From contig WTCC01000220.1 of the NCBI GenBank assembly GCA_013138755.1, positions 1 to 23,443 of the forward strand: a stretch of 23,443 nt of DNA, read 5' to 3'. The notes under the pieces are model-generated. The model was not told the DNA's origin and made no database searches. It saw nothing but the letters and a program-made list of their open reading frames with translations. The first letter of the stretch is position 1. The number at the start of each line of letters is the position of its first letter. Source of the stretch: Gammaproteobacteria bacterium. GTDB taxonomy: Bacteria > Pseudomonadota > Gammaproteobacteria > SZUA-229. Below are positions 1-8,964 of this stretch, piece by piece. A program made the translations under genes and the position numbers.

Positions 1-1098
1 GGCAAAAAGAAAGGTCTGGATTCGGCTCTACTTGACCGGTTGGCGTTAACTGACGAGCGCATCGTTTCGATGGCGGAAGGTCTACGGCAGATAGCAGCGC
101 TACCAGATCCCGTCGGTATCATTTCAGATCTTGCGTACCAGCCGTCGGGTATACAGGTTGGGAAGATGAGAGTGCCATTAGGCGTGATCGGTATTATCTA
201 TGAATCCCGACCAAATGTTACGGCGGATGCAGCGGGCCTATGCCTTAAATCTGGTAATGCAGTGATATTACGCGGCGGCTCTGAAGCGATACATTCAAAT
301 CAGGCGATAGCTGCGTGTATTAAAGAAGGGCTTGAGTTGGCGGGTCTGCCAGCGGAAGTTGTACAGGTAATAGAAACAACAGATCGTGCGGCTGTTGGTG
401 AACTGTTACGTTTAAAAAACTCAGTTGATGTCATTATTCCACGTGGAGGCAAAGGCTTGATTGAACGAATCACTAACGAATCTGAAATCCCTGTGATTAA
501 GCATCTCGATGGAATCTGCCATGTTTATATCGATGATGATGCTGATCAGGAAAAAGCTCTGCGCGTTGCATTTAATTCGAAAACACAACGATATGGTACC
601 TGCAACACCATGGAAACTTTATTAGTAGCAGAGTCTGTTGCCAATGAAATATTACCTGAGCTAGCCAAGATGTATGTCAGCGAAGGTGTTGAAATGCGTG
701 GTTGCGAGAAAACACAGGCATTGCTTAAAGGGCATGCTATCGATTCCACACTAGCTGTCGAAGAGGATTGGTCTACGGAGTATCTGGCGCCTATCCTGTC
801 GATCAAAATCGTGGCTGATATCGATGCGGCGATTGATCATATTAACCAGTATAGCTCGCAGCATACCGAGTCGATTATTACTGAAAACTACACCAGGTCG
901 CGACGTTTTTTACGTGAGGTTGACTCCAGCTCGGTGATGATAAATGCTTCCACTCGTTTTGCTGATGGTTTCGAATACGGATTAGGTGCTGAAATTGGAA
1001 TCAGTACGGATAAGTTACATGCTCGTGGTCCCGTTGGTCTTGACGGGCTGACCAGCCAAAAATATATTGTTTTAGGTGATGGGCATATTAGGCAGTGA
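1..1098 (+). CDS. proA: Gamma-glutamyl phosphate reductase ProA (5' end outside window)
   Basis: ProA catalyses the second step of proline synthesis, the NADPH-dependent reduction of L-glutamyl 5-phosphate to glutamate-5-semialdehyde in the cytosol. The frame is open from base 1, so 365 codons are visible. Set against the roughly 417 residues usual for the family, about 50 N-terminal residues lie upstream of the window. The catalytic cysteine is in the segment [15 protein letters not shown] (TGC at 601-603). Other family landmarks are [33 protein letters not shown] and the C-terminal [10 protein letters not shown] and [13 protein letters not shown] at 40 could be mistaken for a start, but coding continues upstream of it. 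The TGA stop lies at the edge of the heptad repeat array that precedes nadD. Identity is certain from the sequence; only the N-terminus is unseen. Confidence 0.97.
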   Translation, partial: GKKKGLDSALLDRLALTDERIVSMAEGLRQIAALPDPVGIISDLAYQPSGIQVGKMRVPLGVIGIIYESRPNVTADAAGLCLKSGNAVILRGGSEAIHSNQAIAACIKEGLELAGLPAEVVQVIETTDRAAVGELLRLKNSVDVIIPRGGKGLIERITNESEIPVIKHLDGICHVYIDDDADQEKALRVAFNSKTQRYGTCNTMETLLVAESVANEILPELAKMYVSEGVEMRGCEKTQALLKGHAIDSTLAVEEDWSTEYLAPILSIKIVADIDAAIDHINQYSSQHTESIITENYTRSRRFLREVDSSSVMINASTRFADGFEYGLGAEIGISTDKLHARGPVGLDGLTSQKYIVLGDGHIRQ

Positions 1099-1183
1099 AT
1101 AACTAATAGTGAATAGTGAACAGTTAAAAATAATTATCGTGTTGTTACGTTATTCACTATTCACCGTTCACAGTTCACTGTTT
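1094..1183. repeat. Inverted heptad repeat array between proA and nadD
   Basis: The left half (about 1094-1128) reads as 7-bp units of the type AGTGAAT/AGTGAAC. The right half (1152-1180) reads as four consecutive units ATTCACT, ATTCACC, GTTCACA, GTTCACT. The halves are inverted: GTGAATAGTGAA (1109-1120) is perfectly complementary to TTCACTATTCAC (1153-1164), leaving a 32-nt loop, and the repeat allows pairing in several registers. It fills almost the whole gap between the proA stop and the nadD start. The role is unknown; it could be a processing hairpin, an attenuator or a spreading short repeat. Confidence 0.75.
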
Positions 1184-1185
1184 TC

Positions 1186-1827
1186 ATGATCGGTGTTTTT
1201 GGGGGTACGTTTGATCCGGTTCATCATGGTCATATTGAACCTGCTTTAAGTATCCAGCGAGCACTTCATCTAACGAAATTACTGTTTATTCCCAATGGGA
1301 ATCCGCCGCATCGTTCAGTACCGTGGTTGAGTACCGAGCAGCGTTTGTCATTGCTGCAAACTGCTTTAGAAAAATATCCTGATCTTGTTATCGATAAGCG
1401 AGAAGTGAGTCGTGCAGGGCCATCTTATATGGTCGATACGTTACGGCTGCTTAAGCAGGATTTTCAGGATGAAAGTTTATGCATGATAATCGGTATGGAT
1501 GCCTTTTTTGGCATTACACAGTGGCATCAGTGGGAACAATTATTTGACCTCTGTCACATAGTGGTAATGACGCGTCCTGGTTTTAAACAAGAGTCGCTAG
1601 CTCAACAGATGAGTCGTGAAAACTACCAGTTTTTATGCAAAAGAATGACGCAGGATGTGAAAATGTTAGCGTCACGAGAGGTGGGTAAAATCCTGCTACA
1701 ATCGGTACCGCAGCTGGATATTTCATCCACCCAGATAAGAGCTAAGTTGCTTGCTGGTGAAGATGTTAGTCAGTGGGTTCCTGCTGATGTATATCAGAAA
1801 TTAAGAGGTTTTATAGATGATAATTGA
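1186..1827 (+). CDS. nadD: Nicotinate-mononucleotide adenylyltransferase NadD
   Basis: NadD joins nicotinate mononucleotide and ATP to form deamido-NAD in NAD synthesis. The 213-residue protein has the usual length for the family. The nucleotidyltransferase signature [11 protein letters not shown] is at residues 6-16 and the C-terminal ISSTQIR at 179-185. The ATG at 1186 is chosen because the conserved fold begins there ([11 protein letters not shown]) and because the frame upstream has no ATG, GTG or TTG before a stop at 1117. Unusually, no Shine-Dalgarno sequence precedes it: the upstream bases are the TTCAC heptad array. The 3' end overlaps rsfS by 11 bp, and the proA-nadD-rsfS-rlmH order is known from Pseudomonas. 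Confidence 0.96.
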   Translation: MIGVFGGTFDPVHHGHIEPALSIQRALHLTKLLFIPNGNPPHRSVPWLSTEQRLSLLQTALEKYPDLVIDKREVSRAGPSYMVDTLRLLKQDFQDESLCMIIGMDAFFGITQWHQWEQLFDLCHIVVMTRPGFKQESLAQQMSRENYQFLCKRMTQDVKMLASREVGKILLQSVPQLDISSTQIRAKLLAGEDVSQWVPADVYQKLRGFIDDN

Positions 1828-2170
1828 TGAACTTAAACAACTTGCAGTTAATGCACTCGAAGATCTCAAGGCTGAAGATATAACAGTTCTGGATGTAAGA
1901 GGTAAAACAACGGTAACCGATTGGCTTGTTATCGCTACCGGTTCTTCTAGTCGTCATGTTAAATCGATGGCTAACAATGTTATTGTCGAAGCCAAAGATG
2001 CGGGGGAAACTCCATTAGGTTCAGAAGGTGAAGTAGAAGGTGAGTGGGTGTTAGTCGACCTGGGTGATGTAATCGTGCATATTATGCAGCGGCAGGTACG
2101 TGATTATTATGACCTGGAAAGTCTCTGGTCTATCGATGTGGTTAACCGGCAGGAAGTTGAGAATAGCTAA
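1817..2170 (+). CDS. rsfS: Ribosome silencing factor RsfS
   Basis: RsfS (YbeB/Iojap family) binds ribosomal protein L14 on the 50S subunit and blocks subunit joining when nutrients run short. The 117-residue protein carries the family core [17 protein letters not shown] near residues 26-42 and the C-terminal [17 protein letters not shown]. It starts inside the end of nadD (11-bp overlap), which suggests translational coupling. Its nearest ribosome-related neighbour is rlmH, 29 bp downstream. Nothing unusual is visible. Confidence 0.95.
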   Translation: MIIDELKQLAVNALEDLKAEDITVLDVRGKTTVTDWLVIATGSSSRHVKSMANNVIVEAKDAGETPLGSEGEVEGEWVLVDLGDVIVHIMQRQVRDYYDLESLWSIDVVNRQEVENS

Positions 2171-2199
2171 ATACCGTTGAGGTAAAGGTCTGGTACATA

Positions 2200-2670
2200 G
2201 TGAAGATAAATATTATTGCTATCGGTAACAAGATGCCCAGCTGGGTTGAGGATGCTAGTCAGAATTTTGTTAAACGGATGCCCTCTGAAATAAAGATTAA
2301 TTCAATTCTATTGCCACTGATAAACAGAGGCAAAAATCCAGACATTCCAAGAATCGTACGTGATGAGAGTAGAAAGTTGTTAGCCGCTGTACCTAAAGAT
2401 TCTGTGTTGGTGGTGCTCGATGTTCTGGGTAAATCGGTAACCACGATGAAATTGTCATCACTGCTTGAGACATGGTTGCAACAAGGGCAGGACGTTTCGA
2501 TAGTCATCGGTGGCCCAGATGGCGTTTCAGATGAGATATTATCAAAAGCATCGCTTAAGATTTCACTTTCAGAGCTGACGTTCCCGCATACGCTAGTCCG
2601 CGTCATATTGCTAGAGCAGATATATCGCGCCTGGAGTATCTTGAATAATCACCCTTATCATCGAGCATGA
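2200..2670 (+). CDS. rlmH: 23S rRNA pseudouridine-1915 N3-methyltransferase RlmH
   Basis: RlmH is a SPOUT-class methyltransferase that methylates pseudouridine 1915 in helix 69 of 23S rRNA on assembled 70S ribosomes. The 156 residues match the usual 155-156. The knot region with the S-adenosylmethionine loop shows IGGPDG (GGPDG at residues 104-108), followed by LTFPHTLVRVILLEQIYRAW and the terminal NNHPYHRA. The start is GTG at 2200; a purine-rich GAGGTAAAGG at 2179-2188 could serve as ribosome binding site. The tandem with rsfS places two 50S-acting proteins together, which is common in bacteria. Confidence 0.96.
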   Translation: MKINIIAIGNKMPSWVEDASQNFVKRMPSEIKINSILLPLINRGKNPDIPRIVRDESRKLLAAVPKDSVLVVLDVLGKSVTTMKLSSLLETWLQQGQDVSIVIGGPDGVSDEILSKASLKISLSELTFPHTLVRVILLEQIYRAWSILNNHPYHRA

Positions 2671-2680
2671 AGGGGTATAC

Positions 2681-3271
2681 ATGAGTGCATCTGCGCAAAT
2701 TATATTAGCTTCCGCATCACCACGGCGGCGTGAATTGTTAGAGCAGATAGGTGTGCTCGCTATCGTACAATCGGTCGATATTGATGAGTCGAAAAAACAG
2801 GGTGAGTCGGTTATCGCTTACGTTCAACGACTGGCCGCCGAAAAGGCGCAGACAGGTTGCGAAATCATCGAAAACAAAAATAAATTACCTGTCCTTGGTT
2901 CAGACACTATCATTGAACTTGGTGATAGTATTCTGGGTAAGCCTGTAGATCGTCAGCAAGCTAAAGACATGCTACGGCTACTTTCAGGTAAAAAACATAC
3001 AGTCCACACTTCAGTAGCTATAGTTACAGTTAAAGATATGTTTATAGCGACGAATAGCACACAGGTGCAATTTAAGGAGCTTGAAGAAGATGAGATAGAT
3101 GGTTATCTTGCTACGGGTGAGGCTGATGACAAAGCGGGTTCTTATGCGATTCAGGGTAGGGCTGCGCAATTTATAAAAAATATCAATGGCAGCTTTTCTG
3201 GTGTAATGGGTCTGCCTCTATATGAAACCGTTCAGTTGCTTAAACGATGCGGTATCAAAACACTGGGGTAG
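2681..3271 (+). CDS. maf: Maf family nucleoside triphosphate pyrophosphatase
   Basis: Maf proteins hydrolyse nucleoside triphosphates to monophosphates and pyrophosphate. The form normally found next to rng (E. coli YhdE) acts on dTTP and UTP and on modified pyrimidine nucleotides. The 196-residue protein begins with the phosphate-binding LASASPRRRELL (residues 9-20) and has GSDTII with Asp75, LGKPVD with Lys87, and the late motif DKAGSYAIQGRAAQFI. The ATG at 2681 has a good AGGGG about 6 bp upstream. It sits between rlmH (10-bp gap) and rng, joining the nadD cluster to the rng-yhdP cluster. Substrate preference is inferred from position and general resemblance only. Confidence 0.93.
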   Translation: MSASAQIILASASPRRRELLEQIGVLAIVQSVDIDESKKQGESVIAYVQRLAAEKAQTGCEIIENKNKLPVLGSDTIIELGDSILGKPVDRQQAKDMLRLLSGKKHTVHTSVAIVTVKDMFIATNSTQVQFKELEEDEIDGYLATGEADDKAGSYAIQGRAAQFIKNINGSFSGVMGLPLYETVQLLKRCGIKTLG

Positions 3272-3317
3272 GTCATTTTTTCTCCATAAGAAACGATTAT
3301 AAAAACAATAAAGAATT

Positions 3318-4769
3318 ATGAGTAAAGAGATATTAATCAATGTTACGCCTCAGGAGATCCGTGTTGCTATTCTTGAAAATGGGATGTTGCACGACCTGTA
3401 TATTGAGCGCAGCAGAAGCCGAGGGTTAGTTGGTAACGTATATAAAGGAAAAGTTGTCCGTGTGCTGCCGGGAATGGAAGCGGCATTTGTGGATATCGGT
3501 ACGGAGAAGGCTGCGTTTCTGCATGTGTCAGATGTGGCGCGAAATAATAAAAATCATAATGAAACTGTGCATGTGGATCAAGTGCTGCATGAAGGCCAGA
3601 GTATATTGGTGCAGGTACTTAAGGATCAATTAGGCACTAAAGGTGCGCGGCTGACAACGAATATCACGATTCCTTCTAGATATCTGGTGTTTATGCCGAA
3701 TGCAGATAATATCGGTGTCTCGTCTCGTATCGAAAATGAAGAAGATCGAGTACGTCTGAAGAACGAGTTGTTGGCGCAGGAGCATCGTCTGGAAGGCGCG
3801 GGTTATATCTTAAGAACCGCTGCAGAAACAGCCAGTAAAGAAGCAATCGCAAGTGATATTAAGTATCTCAATAAACTTTGGAGAAAGATTGGTAGCACGA
3901 CAGAAATAAAAGCTGGAAATATCGTGCATAAAGACCTGCCATTATTTTTACGTGTATTGCGCGATATGGTAGATGAAGATTTAGAGGTTATACGTGTAGA
4001 TTCACGTGAGACATATTTGAGCATGCTCGAGTTTTCTGAAAGCTATGTTCCTGAGGTCGCTGACTTTATTGAGCATTATCCGGGAGAACGCCCAGTGTTT
4101 GATCTTCATGGTGTAGAAGATGAAATTCAAAAAGGGCTGGAAAGAAAAGTGCAGCTTAAATCTGGTGGTTATCTTATTATTGACCAAACAGAAGCAATGA
4201 CGACTATCGATGTTAATACCGGTGCATTTGTCGGTAGTCGCAATCTTGAAGAAACTATCTTTAAAACGAATCTTGAAGCGGCGCAGGGTATTGCGCGGCA
4301 GTTACGCCTGCGGAATCTGGGTGGAATCGTCATACTCGATTTCATCGATATGATAGAAGAGGAGCATAAACGCCAGGTAATGCGGGCTCTCGAAAAAGCG
4401 CTGGAAAAAGATCACGCTCGAACATCGATCAGTGAAGTGTCGTCACTGGGCCTTGTCGAGATGACGCGCAAAAGAACTCGTGAAAGTTTGGAACATGTAC
4501 TGTGCGATACTTGTCCTACCTGTGAAGGTAGAGGTTCGATCAAAACGGCGGAAACAGTGTGCTATGAGATATTCAGAGATATCTTAAGAGAGGCGCGCCA
4601 GTTCGATGCCAAAGAATTATTGGTACTGGCAGGACAAGATGTCGTTGATTTATTGGTCGATGAAGAGTCTGGCAGTCTGGCAGAGCTAGAGGGATTTATA
4701 GGTATTCCGATCAGGTTCCAGGTTGAATCACTGTTTACTCAAGAACAATATGATGTCGTTATCGTGTAG
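3318..4769 (+). CDS. rng: Ribonuclease G
   Basis: RNase G is an endoribonuclease of the RNase E/G family that matures the 5' end of 16S rRNA and cleaves some mRNAs. At 483 residues it is close to the 489 of E. coli RNase G and lacks the long C-terminal scaffold of RNase E. An S1 domain occupies roughly residues 36-125 (GNVYKGKVVRVLPGMEAAFV). The metal-binding acidic residues are in TIDVNTG (Asp298) and ILDFIDM (Asp341). The zinc-link cysteines are in CDTCPTC (Cys396, Cys399). The ATG at 3318 has only a weak upstream purine run. The maf-rng-yhdP order is conserved in E. coli and Pseudomonas. Confidence 0.97.
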   Translation: MSKEILINVTPQEIRVAILENGMLHDLYIERSRSRGLVGNVYKGKVVRVLPGMEAAFVDIGTEKAAFLHVSDVARNNKNHNETVHVDQVLHEGQSILVQVLKDQLGTKGARLTTNITIPSRYLVFMPNADNIGVSSRIENEEDRVRLKNELLAQEHRLEGAGYILRTAAETASKEAIASDIKYLNKLWRKIGSTTEIKAGNIVHKDLPLFLRVLRDMVDEDLEVIRVDSRETYLSMLEFSESYVPEVADFIEHYPGERPVFDLHGVEDEIQKGLERKVQLKSGGYLIIDQTEAMTTIDVNTGAFVGSRNLEETIFKTNLEAAQGIARQLRLRNLGGIVILDFIDMIEEEHKRQVMRALEKALEKDHARTSISEVSSLGLVEMTRKRTRESLEHVLCDTCPTCEGRGSIKTAETVCYEIFRDILREARQFDAKELLVLAGQDVVDLLVDEESGSLAELEGFIGIPIRFQVESLFTQEQYDVVIV

Positions 4770-4814
4770 CGTCATCACTGTTTTATCCGTCAGTTAGAAA
4801 AGCTTTTATCAATT

Positions 4815-7800
4815 ATGAAATGGATCTTACGCTTCAGAGTTTACGTCATCATCTGCCTGGCAGTGGTGTTGATATCTGCAGCAGTCATATTTAGTGTATT
4901 ACGCGCAGTCTTACCGTATGCCACAGGCTATAAGAATGAAATACAGCTGGAGATCAGTCAGCAGATAGGTCTCCCTGTCAAAATCAATTCTATCGATGCT
5001 GCTATTCATTGGTTTTCACCCAGGTTAAAGCTAATCGATGTTGTCGTTTTCGACGAGGATGGCGGAGATCAATTATTTAATTTTAAAGAAGCGTTTGTGG
5101 AGCTCGATGTTATTGCATCGATATTGCGTCAAGAACTTATCGTTGATGATATTGGTCTGGTCGGTGCAAACATAACTATCGAGAAATTATCGGATACTGA
5201 GTGGAAAGTTCAGGGAGTAAATTTTACTAGTAAAGGTACTAGTGAACTCCCGGAACAATTTTTGTATATGTTAAATAACTCTGATTTTCTATTGCATGAT
5301 AGCAATATATATTTTCAGGACTATACGAAAGACAAGTTAAGTATAAGCCTGCTAGATGTGAATATCGATGTTGAGAGTAATTTCAACAATCATGAGATAA
5401 AGTTGTCGATGAACCTGCCAGAAGGTTATGGTCGTGATCTCGCCGTTGTTGCTAACCTGCATGGAGGTGTCGAAGTAATGACGGGTGATATCTATGTTGA
5501 AGCGCATCAGCTTAATCTACAGAGATGGAATGATAAGTTTAATCTGTATGATGACTATCAGGTTGAAGCCCTCTTCGATATTGATCTATGGCTCACGCTT
5601 GATGATAGAACGATCGAGGATTTATATGTACGATTCGCATCAGAAGATTTTTCTGTAAAGAATAACGCAACAAAAAAAATATGGAATACAAATTATCTGT
5701 CATCGAGTGCTCGATATGTTCATGATAAGACGCACTGGAACCTTGCAGTTACAGATTTTTATTTTGGTGAGCAATCAAAACCAGAATGGCAGCGGCCAGT
5801 AAACCTGTTGATTAGTGATGATGATGATAACTACTACTTGAGTGCAGATTTTTTACGTTTTGATGACCTCCATAATATTGTAGAAGTGTTTCTTGATGAA
5901 GAGATGCTGGTTAGTTTCAATAAGCTAAAGAGCTATGAGATTCAGTCTGATATCTATAATTTAAACTTGCAACTACCTAAAGATATGTCTGCGGATGTAT
6001 TGATGAATGATCTTTATCTTGATGCGACAGTCATTGATCTTGCTATAAAAGATAGTATAAATAATGTCGGAATATCTGGTTTGGATATGGCCTTACATTT
6101 CGATGATCGACAAGCGCTGTTGGATATCAATTCGAAAGATACTGAGATTGATTTTACGGAATTATTTAGATGGCCATTATTCGCTGAAGTCATCGCAGGT
6201 AAAATAGAATTAACACAAGAGAACGAGCGTTGGCAATTAGCCAGTAATCGGTTGCAGGTGAAAAACTCTCATATCAATACATTTACACGATTAGATATTA
6301 ATTTTACTTCGCTGGATGATATATTTACTGATATCCAAACAAATTTTTATGATGCTGATGCCAGATATACTAAAAATTATCTGCCGGTAGGAATCATGTC
6401 GCCGGCTCTAGTCCGTTGGTTAGACATGGCTGTAACTGACGCTAATATTCCTAGTGGTGAATTCATTTTAAATGGTTACTTAGATGATTTCCCCTATGAC
6501 GACAGTAACGGTGTTTTTCAGGTTCTGTTCTCGCCTAAAGATATCAATATGCAATTTTTGGAAAATTGGCCTTCGTTGAGAGATACTTCTGCAACGATTA
6601 AATTTAATAACAAATCTTTGTTTATAAGCAATGCAAATGGTCAAACATTGGGTGCAAAATTACTTGATAGTCGTGTTGTAATTCCAGATTTGAGTGAGCC
6701 GTATTTGACGGCCAATATTCATGCGCGGAGTAATGTTGAAGAAGTGCAGTCATACATCTGGAAAAGTCCATTACATGATTTGCTCGGAAATACTATGCGA
6801 CTGTTTCAATTTAATGGGTCAAGTGATTTAAAGCTTGAATTAGGCATGCCATTAAATGGAAGTGATGTTGATGTCTCTCTTGATGGGCACTTAAGCCTTA
6901 TTAATGGTGAGATGTATTATCCGGCATTAGGTTACGAAATCGACCATATTAATGGCGTGATAGATTTTACGAAAGATAGTATTTTTGCAGATTCTATAAA
7001 AGCTAAAATTCAGGGTGAGAATGTCTCGATAAACGCCATCACTAAAAATGGTACATCAGGACGTGAAGTCGTATTTAACATAGATGGCAGTATGGCTGCC
7101 GATTATTTATTGCTGGATTATCAGTGGATTCCTGAAAAATGGTTCTCTGGGAGTTCCAGATGGTCTGTCGATATAGAAGTGCCATATCAGCCGAAAGATT
7201 ATTTTATTCGTATAAAAGCAGACACAGACTTTAATAATGTAGGGATTACATTGTCTGATAAGGTGTATAAATCACCTGCTGATGCGCTAAATTTTTCTGC
7301 CATAATAAACGTACTCGAAAGTAATGGTTTACACGTATATGCTGTCGCAAGTTTTAATGATGATGTATCTGATTCGGAGTTGCAAGACGGAATAGAACAG
7401 GAAAAACTATTCGATCTTTACGCTCAGCGTGATGAAAATAATATTTGGGCGTTCGATATAAATTCTAACTATATAACTGGCAAGGGTATATTTGCCGAAG
7501 GTCTGGGTAAGGATACACAAGTTAAGTTGAACCTTGAGAGCGTTGATCTGCATGCCTTGTTCATAACTAAAGGCGAAAATCAGACTGAAACTATTCAGCC
7601 CAATGAGATACCTCCTCTGGACCTATCATCTAAAAAAGTTTTGTGGGACGACATGTCATTTAGAGATGTGAGACTGGTGACGGACTGGCACAAACATGGG
7701 ATGTTAATAGATCAGCTTTCATTAAAAGGACCGTCTATGGCGTTTGATGCAAATGGCACCTGGTTAACATCCTGGCGAAATTCTCATGAAACTGTTTTGG

Positions 7801-8444
7801 AAGGTTCAATAAAAGGTAGTAATCTAGGAGAAACATTAGCGGGGCTGGGTTTTGAGAAAAGTATAGATCGTGGTAAGTACAAGGCAGTGTTTAATGCAAG
7901 ATGGCCAACAGAACCTTATGGCCTATCATGGGAAAATGTAAAAGGCGAGTCTTCATTCGAGTTGAAAAAAGGTCAGATATTGGATGTTGATCCAGGTTCA
8001 GGGGGGCGTCTACTCGGCTTGCTTAATATTTTCAAGTTGACTAATCGATTAGCGTTTGACTTCAATGATGTAACGCGTAAAGGTTTTTCTTTTGATTCGA
8101 TAGAAGGAGAATTTGAGTTTGTTAATGGTGATGGCGCTTTGAATGATTTTGATGTGTCAGCTCCTGCAGCCGATATCAATATGTTTGGTAGTATCGATCT
8201 AATAAAGCAAGATTATGGTCTGTTGATGCGTGTTAAACCGCATACTGATACATTAACTTTTGCCGGTGGTGCTCTATTAGGAGGTGTCGCCGTTGGGGCT
8301 GGTCTGGCTTTGATACAAAAAGTGTTTGACCTAGGTGTGATAGGTCATAATGTTTATTCGATAACGGGTAGTTGGGATGACCCGCAAGTAGAAAAAATAG
8401 TTGAAAGAACACTGGATTCGGAATCTGACGATGATGATTTTTAA
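4815..8444 (+). CDS. yhdP: YhdP family AsmA-like envelope lipid transport protein
   Basis: YhdP is a large AsmA-like protein, anchored in the inner membrane, that spans the periplasm. In E. coli it acts with TamB and YdbH in phospholipid delivery to the outer membrane. Here it has 1209 residues (E. coli about 1266), one N-terminal membrane segment (about residues 5-33), and a long beta-rich body of the DUF3971/AsmA type. The conserved C-terminal region includes LLNIFKLTNRLAFDFNDV, INMFGSIDL and the glycine-rich hydrophobic segment AGGALLGGVAVGAG. It ends in a strongly acidic tail, SDDDDF. No clear Shine-Dalgarno precedes the ATG at 4815. It lies 45 bp after rng, the usual neighbour, and its end overlaps the next gene. 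tldD, often nearby in other genomes, is not here. Confidence 0.92.
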   Translation: MKWILRFRVYVIICLAVVLISAAVIFSVLRAVLPYATGYKNEIQLEISQQIGLPVKINSIDAAIHWFSPRLKLIDVVVFDEDGGDQLFNFKEAFVELDVIASILRQELIVDDIGLVGANITIEKLSDTEWKVQGVNFTSKGTSELPEQFLYMLNNSDFLLHDSNIYFQDYTKDKLSISLLDVNIDVESNFNNHEIKLSMNLPEGYGRDLAVVANLHGGVEVMTGDIYVEAHQLNLQRWNDKFNLYDDYQVEALFDIDLWLTLDDRTIEDLYVRFASEDFSVKNNATKKIWNTNYLSSSARYVHDKTHWNLAVTDFYFGEQSKPEWQRPVNLLISDDDDNYYLSADFLRFDDLHNIVEVFLDEEMLVSFNKLKSYEIQSDIYNLNLQLPKDMSADVLMNDLYLDATVIDLAIKDSINNVGISGLDMALHFDDRQALLDINSKDTEIDFTELFRWPLFAEVIAGKIELTQENERWQLASNRLQVKNSHINTFTRLDINFTSLDDIFTDIQTNFYDADARYTKNYLPVGIMSPALVRWLDMAVTDANIPSGEFILNGYLDDFPYDDSNGVFQVLFSPKDINMQFLENWPSLRDTSATIKFNNKSLFISNANGQTLGAKLLDSRVVIPDLSEPYLTANIHARSNVEEVQSYIWKSPLHDLLGNTMRLFQFNGSSDLKLELGMPLNGSDVDVSLDGHLSLINGEMYYPALGYEIDHINGVIDFTKDSIFADSIKAKIQGENVSINAITKNGTSGREVVFNIDGSMAADYLLLDYQWIPEKWFSGSSRWSVDIEVPYQPKDYFIRIKADTDFNNVGITLSDKVYKSPADALNFSAIINVLESNGLHVYAVASFNDDVSDSELQDGIEQEKLFDLYAQRDENNIWAFDINSNYITGKGIFAEGLGKDTQVKLNLESVDLHALFITKGENQTETIQPNEIPPLDLSSKKVLWDDMSFRDVRLVTDWHKHGMLIDQLSLKGPSMAFDANGTWLTSWRNSHETVLEGSIKGSNLGETLAGLGFEKSIDRGKYKAVFNARWPTEPYGLSWENVKGESSFELKKGQILDVDPGSGGRLLGLLNIFKLTNRLAFDFNDVTRKGFSFDSIEGEFEFVNGDGALNDFDVSAPAADINMFGSIDLIKQDYGLLMRVKPHTDTLTFAGGALLGGVAVGAGLALIQKVFDLGVIGHNVYSITGSWDDPQVEKIVERTLDSESDDDDF

Positions 8445-8889
8445 ATATTTAATTTATTTAGTTTGCTTTGCATTTTCATTGACACTTTATGCGGATGTAT
8501 CCACTAATTATGTAGAAAAAGATGCTAAAGTTATAAGCGATAACCCAGCAACGCAATCAGTATTATCTGTGCAGGCGAATAATGGAAGTACTGGCAAACA
8601 TAGTATTAACAAGTCGTCAGAAGAGTCGGTACTATATGCAGAGCAATGGGAGCTGGCACGCAGTGGTGAATCGTTATTGTCATCTCCGGTGCTAAAGAAA
8701 GTGATTTCTGCCTGGTTGCAAGATAAAGATAAGGTCATTGAAATACGATACCCAGGTGGAGAAGAAGGTGAGCTCTGGGTTCAGGAATTGATGAGCTGGT
8801 TAGTATCACTGGGTATCCCGTCAGGTCAGATGTCGGCGTTGCCTGGCAGTGGCGCTGATGATGTGATCAAGTTTGCGTTGATAAAGTAA
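8431..8889 (+). CDS. Small exported protein of unknown function
   Basis: I do not recognise this protein. From the ATG at 8431 it has 152 residues, with a signal peptide (MMIFKYLIYLVCFAFSLTLYA) probably cut after LYA near residue 21. A polar, low-complexity stretch follows, then a compact C-terminal domain from about residue 60. A TTG at 8401 opens the frame earlier but would put charged residues before the signal peptide, so 8431 (or the ATG at 8434) is preferred. Either overlaps the 3' end of yhdP by 11-14 bp, which suggests co-translation. The last 50 residues (VIEIRYPGG, then WVQELMSWLVSLGIPSGQM) follow a strand-helix-strand pattern that loosely recalls the OmpA C-terminal fold, but I do not see its peptidoglycan-binding Asp and Arg. 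A periplasmic role with YhdP is possible but unproven. Confidence 0.7.
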   Translation: MMIFKYLIYLVCFAFSLTLYADVSTNYVEKDAKVISDNPATQSVLSVQANNGSTGKHSINKSSEESVLYAEQWELARSGESLLSSPVLKKVISAWLQDKDKVIEIRYPGGEEGELWVQELMSWLVSLGIPSGQMSALPGSGADDVIKFALIK

Positions 8890-8964
8890 TTTATTTTTCT
8901 GTACTATTGAAAACATATTTTTTATAAGACATGAGTAACAAAAAAGTTAGAGGGAGATTTTTTG

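Noticed and set aside
2259..2606. 115-codon minus-strand frame inside rlmH
   Set aside because: It is opposite a well-supported gene, has low-complexity Ser/Thr composition and no family resemblance.
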